Assembly (NCBI RefSeq): GCF_004359375.1
Contig: NZ_CP034726.1
Coordinates: 1,240,001-1,304,000 of the forward strand
Direction: 5' to 3'
DNA: 64,000 bases
Origin: Acetilactobacillus jinshanensis
GTDB lineage: Bacteria > Bacillota > Bacilli > Lactobacillales > Lactobacillaceae
Below are positions 38,833 to 46,907 of the stretch, piece by piece; within the stretch, counting starts at the first letter, position 1; every line of letters begins with the position of its first letter. Position numbers and translations under genes: made by a program. Under the pieces are notes generated by a model. The model saw nothing but the letters and a program-made list of their open reading frames with translations. It was not told the DNA's origin and searched no databases.

Positions 38833-39393
38833 ACGAAGATCCCCGTTTACTACATTTCCATTGAAGGTAACACCAGGCACTTCGTCATGGAAATGGCTAA
38901 ATTATTCAACAATATCCAGCCGCATGAGATTACTGATCAAAGTGATTTGGTCATAATCCCACACAAATATTTTGTGTTCGTGCCGACCTACGTCCGTGGT
39001 GTTCAATTTGATGCTTACCACCGTGTCGATGATTCATCACTTCCTGAGAATATCGAAGAAATGGACACCCTGACGATGAATGACGAATTAGGTTATCATC
39101 ACAATTATAAAAATTGCCTAGGATTAATTGGCTCTGGTAACCGTAATTTTGGAGTCGACTGTTATTGCTGGACGGCTCGCCATTATCATCATAAATATGG
39201 GATCCCGTTGATCGCTGACTATGAAATTCGTGGTAATCTTCAGGAAGAAAACATCATTAATCACCGGATGGTCAAAATCTGGAATCGTAAAACTAATTAT
39301 CACGTTACTTTCCATCCGTATAAAATGATTAATTCTCGATTAGCCGCTTTAGAAAAGAAATACGGTAAAGATCTGCAAGGAAAGGATATCTAA
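38833..39393 (+). CDS. nrdI: NrdI flavodoxin-like protein (class Ib ribonucleotide reductase activator), apparent ACG start
   Basis: NrdI provides the oxidant that builds the Mn(III)2-tyrosyl radical cofactor of NrdF. The conserved N terminus KIPVYYISIEGNTRHFV (FMN loop Gly-Asn-Thr) reads upstream of the first ATG (38887), so that ATG cannot be the true start. The frame has no ATG, GTG or TTG between a stop at 38785-38787 and 38887. An ACG at 38833-38835 lies exactly seven bases after AGAAAGGA (38818-38825). Other family hallmarks: VPTYVRG and YKNCLGLIGSGNRNFG. 186 residues from ACG. No nrdE, nrdF or nrdH is nearby. Confidence 0.85.
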   Translation, partial: TKIPVYYISIEGNTRHFVMEMAKLFNNIQPHEITDQSDLVIIPHKYFVFVPTYVRGVQFDAYHRVDDSSLPENIEEMDTLTMNDELGYHHNYKNCLGLIGSGNRNFGVDCYCWTARHYHHKYGIPLIADYEIRGNLQEENIINHRMVKIWNRKTNYHVTFHPYKMINSRLAALEKKYGKDLQGKDI

Positions 39394-39395
39394 CC

Positions 39396-39776
39396 ATGGA
39401 AGTAGAACCTAGCGTTGTTAAAAATGAATTATTAGACATTAAAAAAACTGCAGAACACGCCAAAGATATTAAGGACGTCGCAACTCGATTAGATGATATC
39501 GGTTCCGATCACATCCCAACGGGACAATATCGTTCTGGCGTTCAAATTAAAACTGATCTCTTAACCCGCGCCAGCAGTTTAATCGATACTGCTAAGCAAG
39601 GTGAACGTGCTGATGAATATATTAAAGAAGCTCGCGAACTTCTAACCGCAGCCTTAAAAGTTAAGGCTGATCAAGTTTATTCCACTAAATTAGTTTACGG
39701 TGACTATCACATGCCAAGCTATTCATTAAAGTCATTAATCACAAGCGTTGATCAGGATCTTAAAAGATTTAATTAA
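39396..39776 (+). CDS. Hypothetical helical protein downstream of nrdI
   Basis: A 126-residue soluble, mostly helical, charged protein with no signal peptide or recognisable motif. It begins two bases after the nrdI stop, so it is co-transcribed, and a terminator follows. I do not recognise it. The operon suggests a link with nucleotide reduction, but nothing in the sequence shows this. Confidence 0.75.
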   Translation: MEVEPSVVKNELLDIKKTAEHAKDIKDVATRLDDIGSDHIPTGQYRSGVQIKTDLLTRASSLIDTAKQGERADEYIKEARELLTAALKVKADQVYSTKLVYGDYHMPSYSLKSLITSVDQDLKRFN

Positions 39777-39800
39777 TCAAAATTAATTTAAATCAACGTA

Positions 39801-39838
39801 AGGCCTAGTTACATAAAGTTATGTAACTAGGCCTTTTT
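39801..39838 (+). terminator. Terminator after the nrdI operon
   Basis: AGGCCTAGTTACAT pairs perfectly with ATGTAACTAGGCCT around a short loop, followed by a T run. Confidence 0.95.
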
Positions 39839-39845
39839 GCGTAAC

Positions 39846-40003
39846 AAAAACATCCCGCCATAATAATATTGGCGGGACGCTTCAAAGGGATGAAAACAAG
39901 TTACATTAATATGGTGCCAATTGGCATCCTCAACTTGTATGTTAAAAAGGAATTGCGGGTCAATAAATTAAATGAATCTATTGGGTAACCATGCCGGCCG
40001 GCA
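39846..40003 (-). ncRNA. Possible small structured RNA with its own terminator
   Basis: This non-coding stretch is rich in inverted repeats: CTGCCGGCCGGCAT (palindrome at 39992-40003), ACAAGTT/AACTTGT (39896-39902 with 39932-39938) enclosing GGTGCC-AATT-GGCATC, and TCCCGCCA/TGGCGGGA (39853-39877). The last is followed on the minus strand by TGTTTTTGTT, an intrinsic terminator. CATCCC (39851) can alternatively pair with GGGATG (39886). No promoter is clear, and a plus-strand RNA is also possible. Confidence 0.45.
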
Positions 40004-40111
40004 GTTATATATTACTAGTTAAACGATTTCATTTTATTAGAAATTAATTTACTCCACATTTATAAACCTTATTAGATTAATGTTCCTTAAAACCAAAATT
40101 AATTTATTTTC

Positions 40112-40153
40112 TTGACAAAAAATGTTGACTATTAATAAAAAAGCTACTACATT
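40112..40153 (+). promoter_or_regulatory. Promoter for the small membrane protein genes
   Basis: TTGACT (40125-40130) and TACATT (40148-40153) are 17 bases apart. An overlapping TTGACA at 40112-40117 is another -35 candidate. Between 40154 and 40247 I see no other element. Confidence 0.5.
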
Positions 40154-40247
40154 TAAAGGTGAAATGAGTTGTGAATATTTGAACAATGTTCTAATTCATT
40201 TTGACGTGTCATTATTGATAATTATAAGTTTGGAAAGGACAATTTTT

Positions 40248-40385
40248 ATGACGTTAAGTATCTTAGCTTCACTTATTATTGCCGTTACATTACCACTTAG
40301 CTATGGATTCGTTAAGGGACTTGGTTCCATTTACTCCATTAAAGCGCTTAAATCCCATAAGATGATCAAAGAATCTGGCCTTTAA
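40248..40385 (+). CDS. Small single-pass membrane protein (45 aa)
   Basis: ATG 40248 lies nine bases after GGAAAGGA. The product begins MTLSILASLIIAVTLPLSYG with one membrane helix (about 3-22) and a basic tail KALKSHKMIKESGL. A longer frame from 40122 lacks a ribosome binding site and starts within the promoter. No known family. Confidence 0.6.
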   Translation: MTLSILASLIIAVTLPLSYGFVKGLGSIYSIKALKSHKMIKESGL

Positions 40386-40481
40386 TTTTATTTCCACTTG
40401 TGAATAAAAGAACATACTTTTGCATGCAATTAATTCTGGTAACTTCCAGCTCTATATTAATGACGAAAGGAAATGAGTGTT

Positions 40482-40643
40482 ATGAATAAAGAACAGCTTC
40501 AGAAATTAGCAATCCAAGCCAACGTTCGCCGGAACGGGATGGACAAAAACGATAACGATGATTATTCAGTTCTCTCCTTCGCTATTTTCATTGTCTTAGT
40601 TAGCCTCTTCGTATCATTCATTTGCCTAATGATTAATCTCTAA
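40482..40643 (+). CDS. Small membrane protein (53 aa)
   Basis: ATG 40482 is preceded by GAAAGGAA, with a second ATG-free spacing of about 12 bases. The product begins MNKEQLQKLAIQANVRRNGM and ends with a hydrophobic helix (about 29-52, SVLSFAIFIVLVSLFVSFIC). Reminiscent of short sortable or stress-type membrane peptides, but no family is recognised. Followed by a terminator. Confidence 0.6.
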   Translation: MNKEQLQKLAIQANVRRNGMDKNDNDDYSVLSFAIFIVLVSLFVSFICLMINL

Positions 40644-40700
40644 ATACATAATTAAAAATATTATTCAATTTCAATTTTCAAAACGATTATCAAGCAAAAT

Positions 40701-40735
40701 AAAGCCACGGCATCATACAAATGTCGTGGCTTTAT
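40701..40735. terminator. Bidirectional terminator
   Basis: AAAGCCACG at 40701 pairs with CGTGGCTTT at 40725-40733, with A/T runs on both sides; convergent between the 53-residue gene and the DMT transporter. Confidence 0.85.
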
Positions 40736-40753
40736 TTTCAGGATTATCGAACA

Positions 40754-41689
40754 TTAATTATTTAGTTTCTCAGCCTTTTTCTCTAGATGGCCATGCGATA
40801 ACTGAAGAATTGCAATGGCCACAATGACCATCCCAGCCCCGATTAATTCAATCGCGTTAACCTGAAGACTAAAGAAAATAATGCTTAAAATAAAAGTAAC
40901 GATCGGTTCAGTAGCGTCCACTAAACTAATAACTTCGGACGAAGCAAACTTAGTGGAATGCAGAACGATAATAAACGGAATTACAGTCCCAATCAAGATC
41001 ATACAGCCAACGCTTAGAATTAAAGCCATATTAATCTTAGGAACGCCAACCCAGACGGGACGATTGATGTTAAACAGTACTCCAGCAATTAAAGCGCCCC
41101 AACCTAGGATTAACATCGGTGGATAATGCCTTTTTACCAATGGTCTTGGTAATACAATGTACAAAGCTTGGGTCAAACCAGAGCCAATCCCCCAGAACAA
41201 CGAAACCATCGGAATTGATAATTCCGAGAAATCACCTTTCGTTAGTGCGAACGTCACACCAACCATGGCAATAATAAAGACCAATAAATCCGTCCATAAC
41301 GGTCGTTTATGCTGAAAGATGATCATCCCAATGACAACAAAAAGCGGTGCTAAATACTGCAGAATTGCTGACATTGCGGAATTACCATTTTGAACACTTA
41401 AATAAAACGTTAATAAATTAGCGCCTAAACCAAAAATGGCGTAAGCAACTAAACTAATCACACCCATAACTGACTTAAAGATATCAAAGATATGTTTACC
41501 ATATATAAAAGCACTAATTACTAATAAAATCAGTCCGGCGAATAACGTTCTTACAGACAAGAACCACGGCGCTGGAATCGCTTCACCCTGCGAAACGAAT
41601 TGAAGAACGGTGGTTGAGATCCCGAACATTGCTGAAGACGCAAAGGCCCACATAATCCCCTTCGTCACCATTGTTTCCTTTGTTTTCAT
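40754..41689 (-). CDS. EamA/DMT family transporter
   Basis: 311 residues with ten membrane helices in two EamA repeats. The ATG at 41689 follows GAAAGGAAAAAGCA; an ATG seven codons upstream is less likely. The family exports amino acids or other metabolites; the substrate cannot be read from the sequence. Confidence 0.88.
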   Translation of the reverse strand: MKTKETMVTKGIMWAFASSAMFGISTTVLQFVSQGEAIPAPWFLSVRTLFAGLILLVISAFIYGKHIFDIFKSVMGVISLVAYAIFGLGANLLTFYLSVQNGNSAMSAILQYLAPLFVVIGMIIFQHKRPLWTDLLVFIIAMVGVTFALTKGDFSELSIPMVSLFWGIGSGLTQALYIVLPRPLVKRHYPPMLILGWGALIAGVLFNINRPVWVGVPKINMALILSVGCMILIGTVIPFIIVLHSTKFASSEVISLVDATEPIVTFILSIIFFSLQVNAIELIGAGMVIVAIAILQLSHGHLEKKAEKLNN

Positions 41690-41857
41690 TGCTTTTTCCT
41701 TTCTACCCATTGTTTGTAACTTGAAAATATTTAATTATCAATTAATAACATTAATCATAATAGTCTCATTGATTAAGGCTTGTACAGAGTCAGTGTTTCA
41801 TTTTAAAGATCCACGCCTTAAGTCGTGATACAATTAGGACCCGAAGAGGTGTAAGCA

Positions 41858-42406
41858 TTGAATAGCGTATCTAGGGAAGTTACAAAATTACTTGAAAACT
41901 ACTGTACAGCTGAAGCTATCCAACGGATTACCGGTGATGGCTTTCTGGTCAACCTCATCAATAATTTTCACGGTAATTTTAATACGTATTTATATCGTCG
42001 GGGCCACGTCCAAATCCTTAGTTATCGAAAAATTACGGAGATTCTAAAGAAACCTCTTAAGAATAATAAATATTTAGATGACCTTTGTGTCTATGACCCC
42101 AGTAGTCATGAATACAGATTTATCCAAGCTAAGGATGCTGGAACCATTCGGATGCTAATCAAAAAATGGTATCAAAACAGTAATGAAATCAATCTTCGGA
42201 TTGAACTTCTTTTTAATTCGAAGATCGGGACTAAATACATTTCAGATCAAACCGGTGTTCCACAGAAATTAATTAGTAAATCTCGACACGGTAAGTTGCC
42301 CATCAATAAAATCGGTGCTGAAAATCGGCTCAAACTTGAGAATTTATATTTGAATTCGCAATTTGCTCAGCACATCCGGAATTTACGAATTAAATTGGCG
42401 GTTTAA
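41858..42406 (+). CDS. Hypothetical protein with possible C-terminal HTH, TTG start
   Basis: 182 residues. A TTG at 41858 lies six bases after GAGGTG, a clear ribosome binding site. The protein is soluble. Residues of about 125-165 (GTKYISDQTGVPQKLISKSR) look like a helix-turn-helix of the XRE or phage-repressor sort. The middle part has no motif I recognise. Followed by a strong terminator, so it is a single-gene transcript. Gene-poor accessory-type surroundings. Confidence 0.7.
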   Translation: MNSVSREVTKLLENYCTAEAIQRITGDGFLVNLINNFHGNFNTYLYRRGHVQILSYRKITEILKKPLKNNKYLDDLCVYDPSSHEYRFIQAKDAGTIRMLIKKWYQNSNEINLRIELLFNSKIGTKYISDQTGVPQKLISKSRHGKLPINKIGAENRLKLENLYLNSQFAQHIRNLRIKLAV

Positions 42407-42424
42407 ACCATTTATAATAAACAG

Positions 42425-42463
42425 AAAAGCAGATTAATTATCAAATAATTAATCTGCTTTTTA
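42425..42463. terminator. Terminator between convergent hypothetical genes
   Basis: AAAAGCAGATTAATTA pairs perfectly with TAATTAATCTGCTTTT, flanked by A and T runs; works both ways. Confidence 0.92.
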
Positions 42464-42487
42464 TTATGGTTCAATTTAAATTCTGAT

Positions 42488-43222
42488 TTAATAGAAGTTA
42501 ACCTTTTCGTTAAAACGAGCCTGGGCTTCTTCTAAACTAATTGACGGCGTATTTAACGTGGAACCGTTTAATTGTAAACGACTGTCAATCATTTCTTTTT
42601 CACGTTCAGAGAACAGGAAGTTTTTATCACTGATGATTTCACGAGCCGTTGCGTACTTAATGATGTAGTGGTTCTTATCCTTCTTGTAGTAAGCATAATA
42701 ACTGACACCATCATCATTATAAAAGTGTTCCGGCTTCTGATGAGTCCACTTCGTATCAACAAAGATCAATAGGTTATCCTTGTTATATGCTTCTTCAGTT
42801 GGGTTGAACTGAGTCTGAATAAACAGATTACTTTCAGCTTCACTCTGGGCATCACTGATCAAGCCGTCCAAGATTTCAAAGACTTCGTTCGGCTTGTATT
42901 GAAGAATGTTGTATTCTAAATTACTGATCCGCTTCCGAATCAAGACATCATCGGTATCACGTTCAGCATCCGCGAAGCCTTTTTCAGTGATGGTCAATTC
43001 TTCATGAGCCTGTTTACGAAGCTGCTTCTTGGCGTGATGACTTAAATTACCGGAATCATCGTTTAATTTACTATAGATTTTAAGAATTTCGTGGATATCA
43101 CTAATTACGGACTTTAGATCTTTAACCACTTGAAGCCGTTTTTCACGGTTCTGCTTAATATTGTATTTTCGTTCTTTATCCTTTTTAGTTAGCTTTTTAG
43201 CAATATCTTTATTCTTATCCAT
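42488..43222 (-). CDS. Hypothetical charged protein
   Basis: 244 residues, no signal peptide or membrane helix. The first 70 residues are Lys-rich and helical (KKLTKKDKERKYNIKQNREK). The second half contains FVDTKWTHQKPEHFYNDDGV and a C-terminal helix. An AGGAAG site precedes the ATG. I do not recognise it. Confidence 0.75.
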   Translation of the reverse strand: MDKNKDIAKKLTKKDKERKYNIKQNREKRLQVVKDLKSVISDIHEILKIYSKLNDDSGNLSHHAKKQLRKQAHEELTITEKGFADAERDTDDVLIRKRISNLEYNILQYKPNEVFEILDGLISDAQSEAESNLFIQTQFNPTEEAYNKDNLLIFVDTKWTHQKPEHFYNDDGVSYYAYYKKDKNHYIIKYATAREIISDKNFLFSEREKEMIDSRLQLNGSTLNTPSISLEEAQARFNEKVNFY

Positions 43223-43281
43223 ACCTATACTTCCTTCTATCCCCTATTTTATGCTTTTAAAGATAGCGTGTCACTTTTCAT

Positions 43282-44451
43282 TTAATCCTTGTGGGTTTTA
43301 ACAAATTTCTGAATTCGACGAACCGCTTCTTTGATGTTATCTGTACTGGCGGCGTAACTAATTCGAATGTGGCCGTCGCCACCAGGTCCAAAAGCATTGC
43401 CTGGAATTGTGCCAACGTGAGCTTCCTTAGCTAACTGGTAAGCAAACTTAAAACTGTCCTGAGTAAACTGACTTGGAATCTTGGCAAAGATATAGAAAGC
43501 ACCGCTTGGTTCAGGACTAGTAAAACCAGCTTTAGATAGACCAGCACGTAAGATGTCACGACGTTTCTTGTAAACTTTACGCATCTTTGGACCGTCATCG
43601 TAACCATTCTTAAAGGCTTCTAATGCAGCGTATTGTGCACAGGTGGTTACGGAGGTAACGTCCAGGACGTGTAAATTATTAACACCGGTGATTACATTCG
43701 TAGGTCCACAAACGAAGCCGACTCGCCAGCCGGTCATCGCAAACGTCTTGGATACTCCGTTCATAACGATAGCTTGATCAGGTAATAAGGTTCCCATTGA
43801 AGTATGCGGTTGATTATAAGTTAATTCACTGTAAATTTCATCACATATACAGAAGATGTGGTGCTTTTTAATAACATTGGCCAATGCCTCAAGCTGTGCC
43901 TTGGTGTAAGTATTACCAACCGGGTTATTAGGGAAGTTCAAGACTAAGGCTTTGGTCTTAGGATGAGCTTTAAGAGTGGCTTCTAATCGTTGCGGTGTTA
44001 ATAAATAGTTATCATTCGATACGTTAACGATTACCGGTTTACCACCATCACAGATAACGTTTGGCGTATAAATCGAAAAGATTGGAGTTGGAATAATGAC
44101 TTCGTCACCAGGATTTAAGATCGCACTGAAGACGGCACGAATTGATTCCGTAACTCCTGATGTAACAACGATCTGACTCTTCGGATTATAATGTAAACCA
44201 TACTTATCCTTTAAGAACTTTGAAATGGCCTGACGTAAAGGTAAAATACCACGCGGATTAGTATAATGGCTTTCGTTATCCTTAATCGCTTTAATACCAG
44301 CCTGCTTAATGTGGTCAGGAGTATTGAAATCAGGTTCACCTAAAGTTAATTTGATTAAATTTGGAATCCCAGAAATTTTCTGATTAAAACTTAAAATCTC
44401 GTTTGGTTTGATATTCTGAACAAACGTACTCATTTGATTTGACATGTCCAT
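43282..44451 (-). CDS. PLP-dependent class I/II aminotransferase (first of a tandem pair)
   Basis: 389 residues from the ATG at 44451, placed nine bases after AAGGAG; a start 12 codons upstream precedes that site. Aspartate-aminotransferase fold type I: PLP-binding NFPNNPVGN, CDEIYSELTY, Schiff-base Lys in GVSKTFAMTGWR and the substrate Arg in GHIRISYA. Close to PatA/aspartate aminotransferases of lactobacilli; substrate not certain. Confidence 0.9.
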   Translation of the reverse strand: MDMSNQMSTFVQNIKPNEILSFNQKISGIPNLIKLTLGEPDFNTPDHIKQAGIKAIKDNESHYTNPRGILPLRQAISKFLKDKYGLHYNPKSQIVVTSGVTESIRAVFSAILNPGDEVIIPTPIFSIYTPNVICDGGKPVIVNVSNDNYLLTPQRLEATLKAHPKTKALVLNFPNNPVGNTYTKAQLEALANVIKKHHIFCICDEIYSELTYNQPHTSMGTLLPDQAIVMNGVSKTFAMTGWRVGFVCGPTNVITGVNNLHVLDVTSVTTCAQYAALEAFKNGYDDGPKMRKVYKKRRDILRAGLSKAGFTSPEPSGAFYIFAKIPSQFTQDSFKFAYQLAKEAHVGTIPGNAFGPGGDGHIRISYAASTDNIKEAVRRIQKFVKTHKD

Positions 44452-44580
44452 ACCAACAATCTCCTTAAGAATTGCATCAATTATCATGGGATAAATTTCA
44501 CAATCGCATGATTATTATAGAACATTATTGATATAGATTAAAAGTATGTTTCTAGTTATCATTATATGAATGGCTATTTA

Positions 44581-45741
44581 TCAGTGGCTTTGAACGTATA
44601 ACTTAATCCGTTTCAGAGCTTCATTAATCTTTTCGAGACTTGCGGCAAACGTAATCCTGACGTGACCTTCTCCATCAGGACCAAAAATGCTACCAGGGAC
44701 AACACCCACACGTGCATTTCTAGCTAGTGACAACGCAAATTTCATGCTGTTGGCTCCGTATTTAGCAGGAATCTTTGGGAACATATAGAAAGCGCCCTGT
44801 GGATTAGCACAATCAAAGCCTAAAGATTCAAGACCGTGTTTTAGAATATCTCGGTGAACCCTATAGGCATCACGAGTCTTAACGTCATCTTTATAACCAT
44901 TTTTAAAGGCTTCACTTGCGGCATATTGAGCAAAGGTGTTTGGTGCGGTTACGGTGATCGAATGCACTTTATTAATTCCATTGATAACTTTAGCGGGACC
45001 GCAAACGATCCCAATCCGCCAACCAGTCATTGCGAAAGCCTTTGATACACCGTTAAAAACGATCGACTGTTCTGGTAATAAATTACCCATTGAATAATGC
45101 GGATGATCATACGTTAATTCACTGTAAATTTCATCACAAAGGCAAAAGACATGATACCGTTGAATAACCTCAGCAAGATCTTCTAATTGCTCTTGATCAT
45201 AAGTAATCCCCGTCGGGTTATCCGGATAGTTTAAAATTAGTGCTTTTACCTTGGGGTGACTTTTTAGAATTTGATTTAACCGATCAGGCTTAATATAAAA
45301 GCCATCTTTAGATGTATCAATGTAAATCGGTTTAGCACCGTGCAATAAAATATTCGGAATGTAAAACGGATAACCAGGTGTAGGAACGATCACTTCGTCT
45401 CCAGGATTCAAAATGGCGGTCAACGTTGAGTTAAGGCCCTCACTAACGCCCGTCGTGACAATCATTTGCGTCTTCGGATCATAATTTAAATGATACTTAC
45501 GCTTAAGATATTGGCTAGCGTTAGTTCTTAAACTTAAAAGGCCTCGAGGGTCCGTGTAATGGCTATGGTTATCCCAAATTGATTTTACGGCCGCTTCTTT
45601 AACGTGCATCGGGGTGTTAAATCCTGGTTCACCCAACATTAAATTAATTAAATCTGGAATTTTAGCAATCTTAAAATTAAAACTGTAAAGGCCAGTCCAA
45701 GGTGCCATTACAATATTATTCATGTCCTTAGATAAATCCAA
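44581..45741 (-). CDS. PLP-dependent class I/II aminotransferase (second of a tandem pair)
   Basis: 386 residues, aligned end to end with the neighbouring aminotransferase, so the two are a tandem duplication that has diverged. All key residues remain: NYPDNPTG, CDEIYSELTY, Lys in GVSKAFAMTGWR and Arg in GHVRITFA. The substrate-side segment differs (TPGYPFYIPN against TPIFSIYTPN), hinting at different substrate ranges. A TATAAT at 45792-45797 on the minus strand lies downstream of the RNA terminator and may be its own promoter. Confidence 0.88.
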   Translation of the reverse strand: MDLSKDMNNIVMAPWTGLYSFNFKIAKIPDLINLMLGEPGFNTPMHVKEAAVKSIWDNHSHYTDPRGLLSLRTNASQYLKRKYHLNYDPKTQMIVTTGVSEGLNSTLTAILNPGDEVIVPTPGYPFYIPNILLHGAKPIYIDTSKDGFYIKPDRLNQILKSHPKVKALILNYPDNPTGITYDQEQLEDLAEVIQRYHVFCLCDEIYSELTYDHPHYSMGNLLPEQSIVFNGVSKAFAMTGWRIGIVCGPAKVINGINKVHSITVTAPNTFAQYAASEAFKNGYKDDVKTRDAYRVHRDILKHGLESLGFDCANPQGAFYMFPKIPAKYGANSMKFALSLARNARVGVVPGSIFGPDGEGHVRITFAASLEKINEALKRIKLYVQSH

Positions 45742-45812
45742 ACTTAATCAAGCTTTCTTAACTTTTGACGTTAACAATACAACTTGATTTTATTATAGCG
45801 CATGATGGTACC

Positions 45813-46098
45813 AAAAAAGTGCTACCCGAGTTCCACTCGAATAACACCTTTTTTTGCGTTGAACACGTATTCTTTATTGTTGCCACGGCTCCTGATACTA
45901 AGAGCCAGCCTGTGGCCATCAGGTTCTAGAGCATTAGTTGTCGGTGGTTTCTATGTCCACTTAGGTTTTTGTCCCAACGCTCTTCTCATGCAAGGTTCAA
46001 GTGCAACGGACAACTGCTACCTTCAGATCCATTTTGTCGGAGACATCCCAAAGAGGCACTATTCGTCTCATCCATCGGAACATGGCTAACCATTGAAT
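45813..46098 (-). ncRNA. Unclassified structured RNA, about 286 nt, upstream of the aminotransferases
   Basis: This gene-free stretch is richer in G and C than the AT-rich spacers beside it. A TATGAT -10 box (46104-46109) precedes it. Its 5' domain is closed by CACTATTC/GAATAGTG (46095-46102 with 46057-46064). Other stems: AGTTGTC/GACAACT, and GCCAC-N5-GGCTC/GAGCC-GTGGC. It ends with a 13-bp hairpin (45819-45847) and six T residues, a strong terminator. No T-box, L-box, SRP, tmRNA, 6S or RNase P signature was recognised. It is either a stand-alone RNA or an attenuator leader. Confidence 0.6.
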
Positions 46099-46141
46099 AG
46101 TGTATCATAAATTGATTTGATTGCTAAAGAAATGTAAACAA

Positions 46142-46173
46142 AAAGTCAAGTAATTTTAAATCACCTGACTTTA
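46142..46173 (-). terminator. Terminator after the Asp racemase gene
   Basis: AAAGTCA-GGTGAT pairs with AT-AC-TGACTTT on the minus strand, followed by TTTTTG. Confidence 0.65.
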
Positions 46174-46186
46174 AACGTTTTATTAA

Positions 46187-46900
46187 TTACTTATTCTTCT
46201 GATCCTTTTCGGCCAATTGAATTGAATGATCAACCAGAACGGCCTGGGCATCAATTACCGGATACCGATGATTGCCAGCTCGTTCCTGAGCTAACGATAA
46301 TTCGGTACAACCCAGAATAATAACGTCACAATGAAATTGGTTAACCATTTCAGCCAAGATATGGTGATACAACTTTGGATCAGCATCGTTATTAGCCTTG
46401 ACATCGTGATAAATCAGATGCATCGTTTCAGCTTCAACGTGTTTATCAGGTAACACCAACTGATAGCCATGATTCTTGATGTCAGCATCATAGATATGAT
46501 CAGCTAACGTTCCTTGAGTGGCAATTAAACCAACTCGTTTGGCGTTCGGATACCGTTTACTAATTTCAGCAACGGCTTCTTTCGGCATATGCAAAACCGG
46601 TGCGTTAGCAGCATCACTGATCTGTTTATAGAAGTAGTGCGCGGTATTACACGGCAATGCATAGAATTCCGGATGCAACAGATTCTGCTGGCGAACGTCA
46701 TCTAACAATGCCGGTAATGGATTTGGTTTACTGTGATCCATGATGTAACTCGTCCGGTCCGGAATCGTGGCGTGGTTAACCAAGATGTAATTTAAATAAT
46801 CTTGATCGGAATGAGCAGGCGTTCTTAAATTTAAGAGATGAATATAACTCTCGGTGGCTTCAGTACCCATTCCACCCAAAATTGTAAAAAATCGCTTCAT
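46187..46900 (-). CDS. racD: Aspartate/glutamate racemase family protein, predicted aspartate racemase
   Basis: Converts L-Asp to D-Asp with two catalytic Cys residues, here in LPCNTAHYF and ILGCTELSL. 237 residues; starts MKRFFTILGGMGTEATESYI, typical for aspartate racemases rather than MurI. Lies seven bases after the ATP-grasp ligase gene; the E. faecium D-Asp ligase (Aslfm) gene has the same type of racemase partner. Confidence 0.88.
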   Translation of the reverse strand: MKRFFTILGGMGTEATESYIHLLNLRTPAHSDQDYLNYILVNHATIPDRTSYIMDHSKPNPLPALLDDVRQQNLLHPEFYALPCNTAHYFYKQISDAANAPVLHMPKEAVAEISKRYPNAKRVGLIATQGTLADHIYDADIKNHGYQLVLPDKHVEAETMHLIYHDVKANNDADPKLYHHILAEMVNQFHCDVIILGCTELSLAQERAGNHRYPVIDAQAVLVDHSIQLAEKDQKNK

Positions 46901-46907
46901 TGATTAA

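Noticed and set aside
40122-40385. Longer 87-residue form of the small membrane protein
   Set aside because: Its ATG lies within the promoter region and has no ribosome binding site; the ATG at 40248 has a good one.
45802-46089. A plus-strand frame of 95 residues across the RNA region
   Set aside because: No ribosome binding site, atypical composition, and it lies wholly inside the structured RNA and its terminator on the other strand.
45813-46098. T-box or other amino-acid leader before the aminotransferases
   Set aside because: GAGTGGAACTCGG resembles a T-box, but it forms the closed loop of the terminator itself and the AGGGTGG-type context and stem I motifs seen at thrS, argS and leuS are absent.
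45813-46098. SRP RNA, 6S RNA, tmRNA or RNase P RNA
   Set aside because: GAAGGTAGCAG resembles the SRP helix 8 motif but the partner GTCAGG is missing; no tRNA-like ends, no GAGGAAAGTCC and no 6S-type fold were found.
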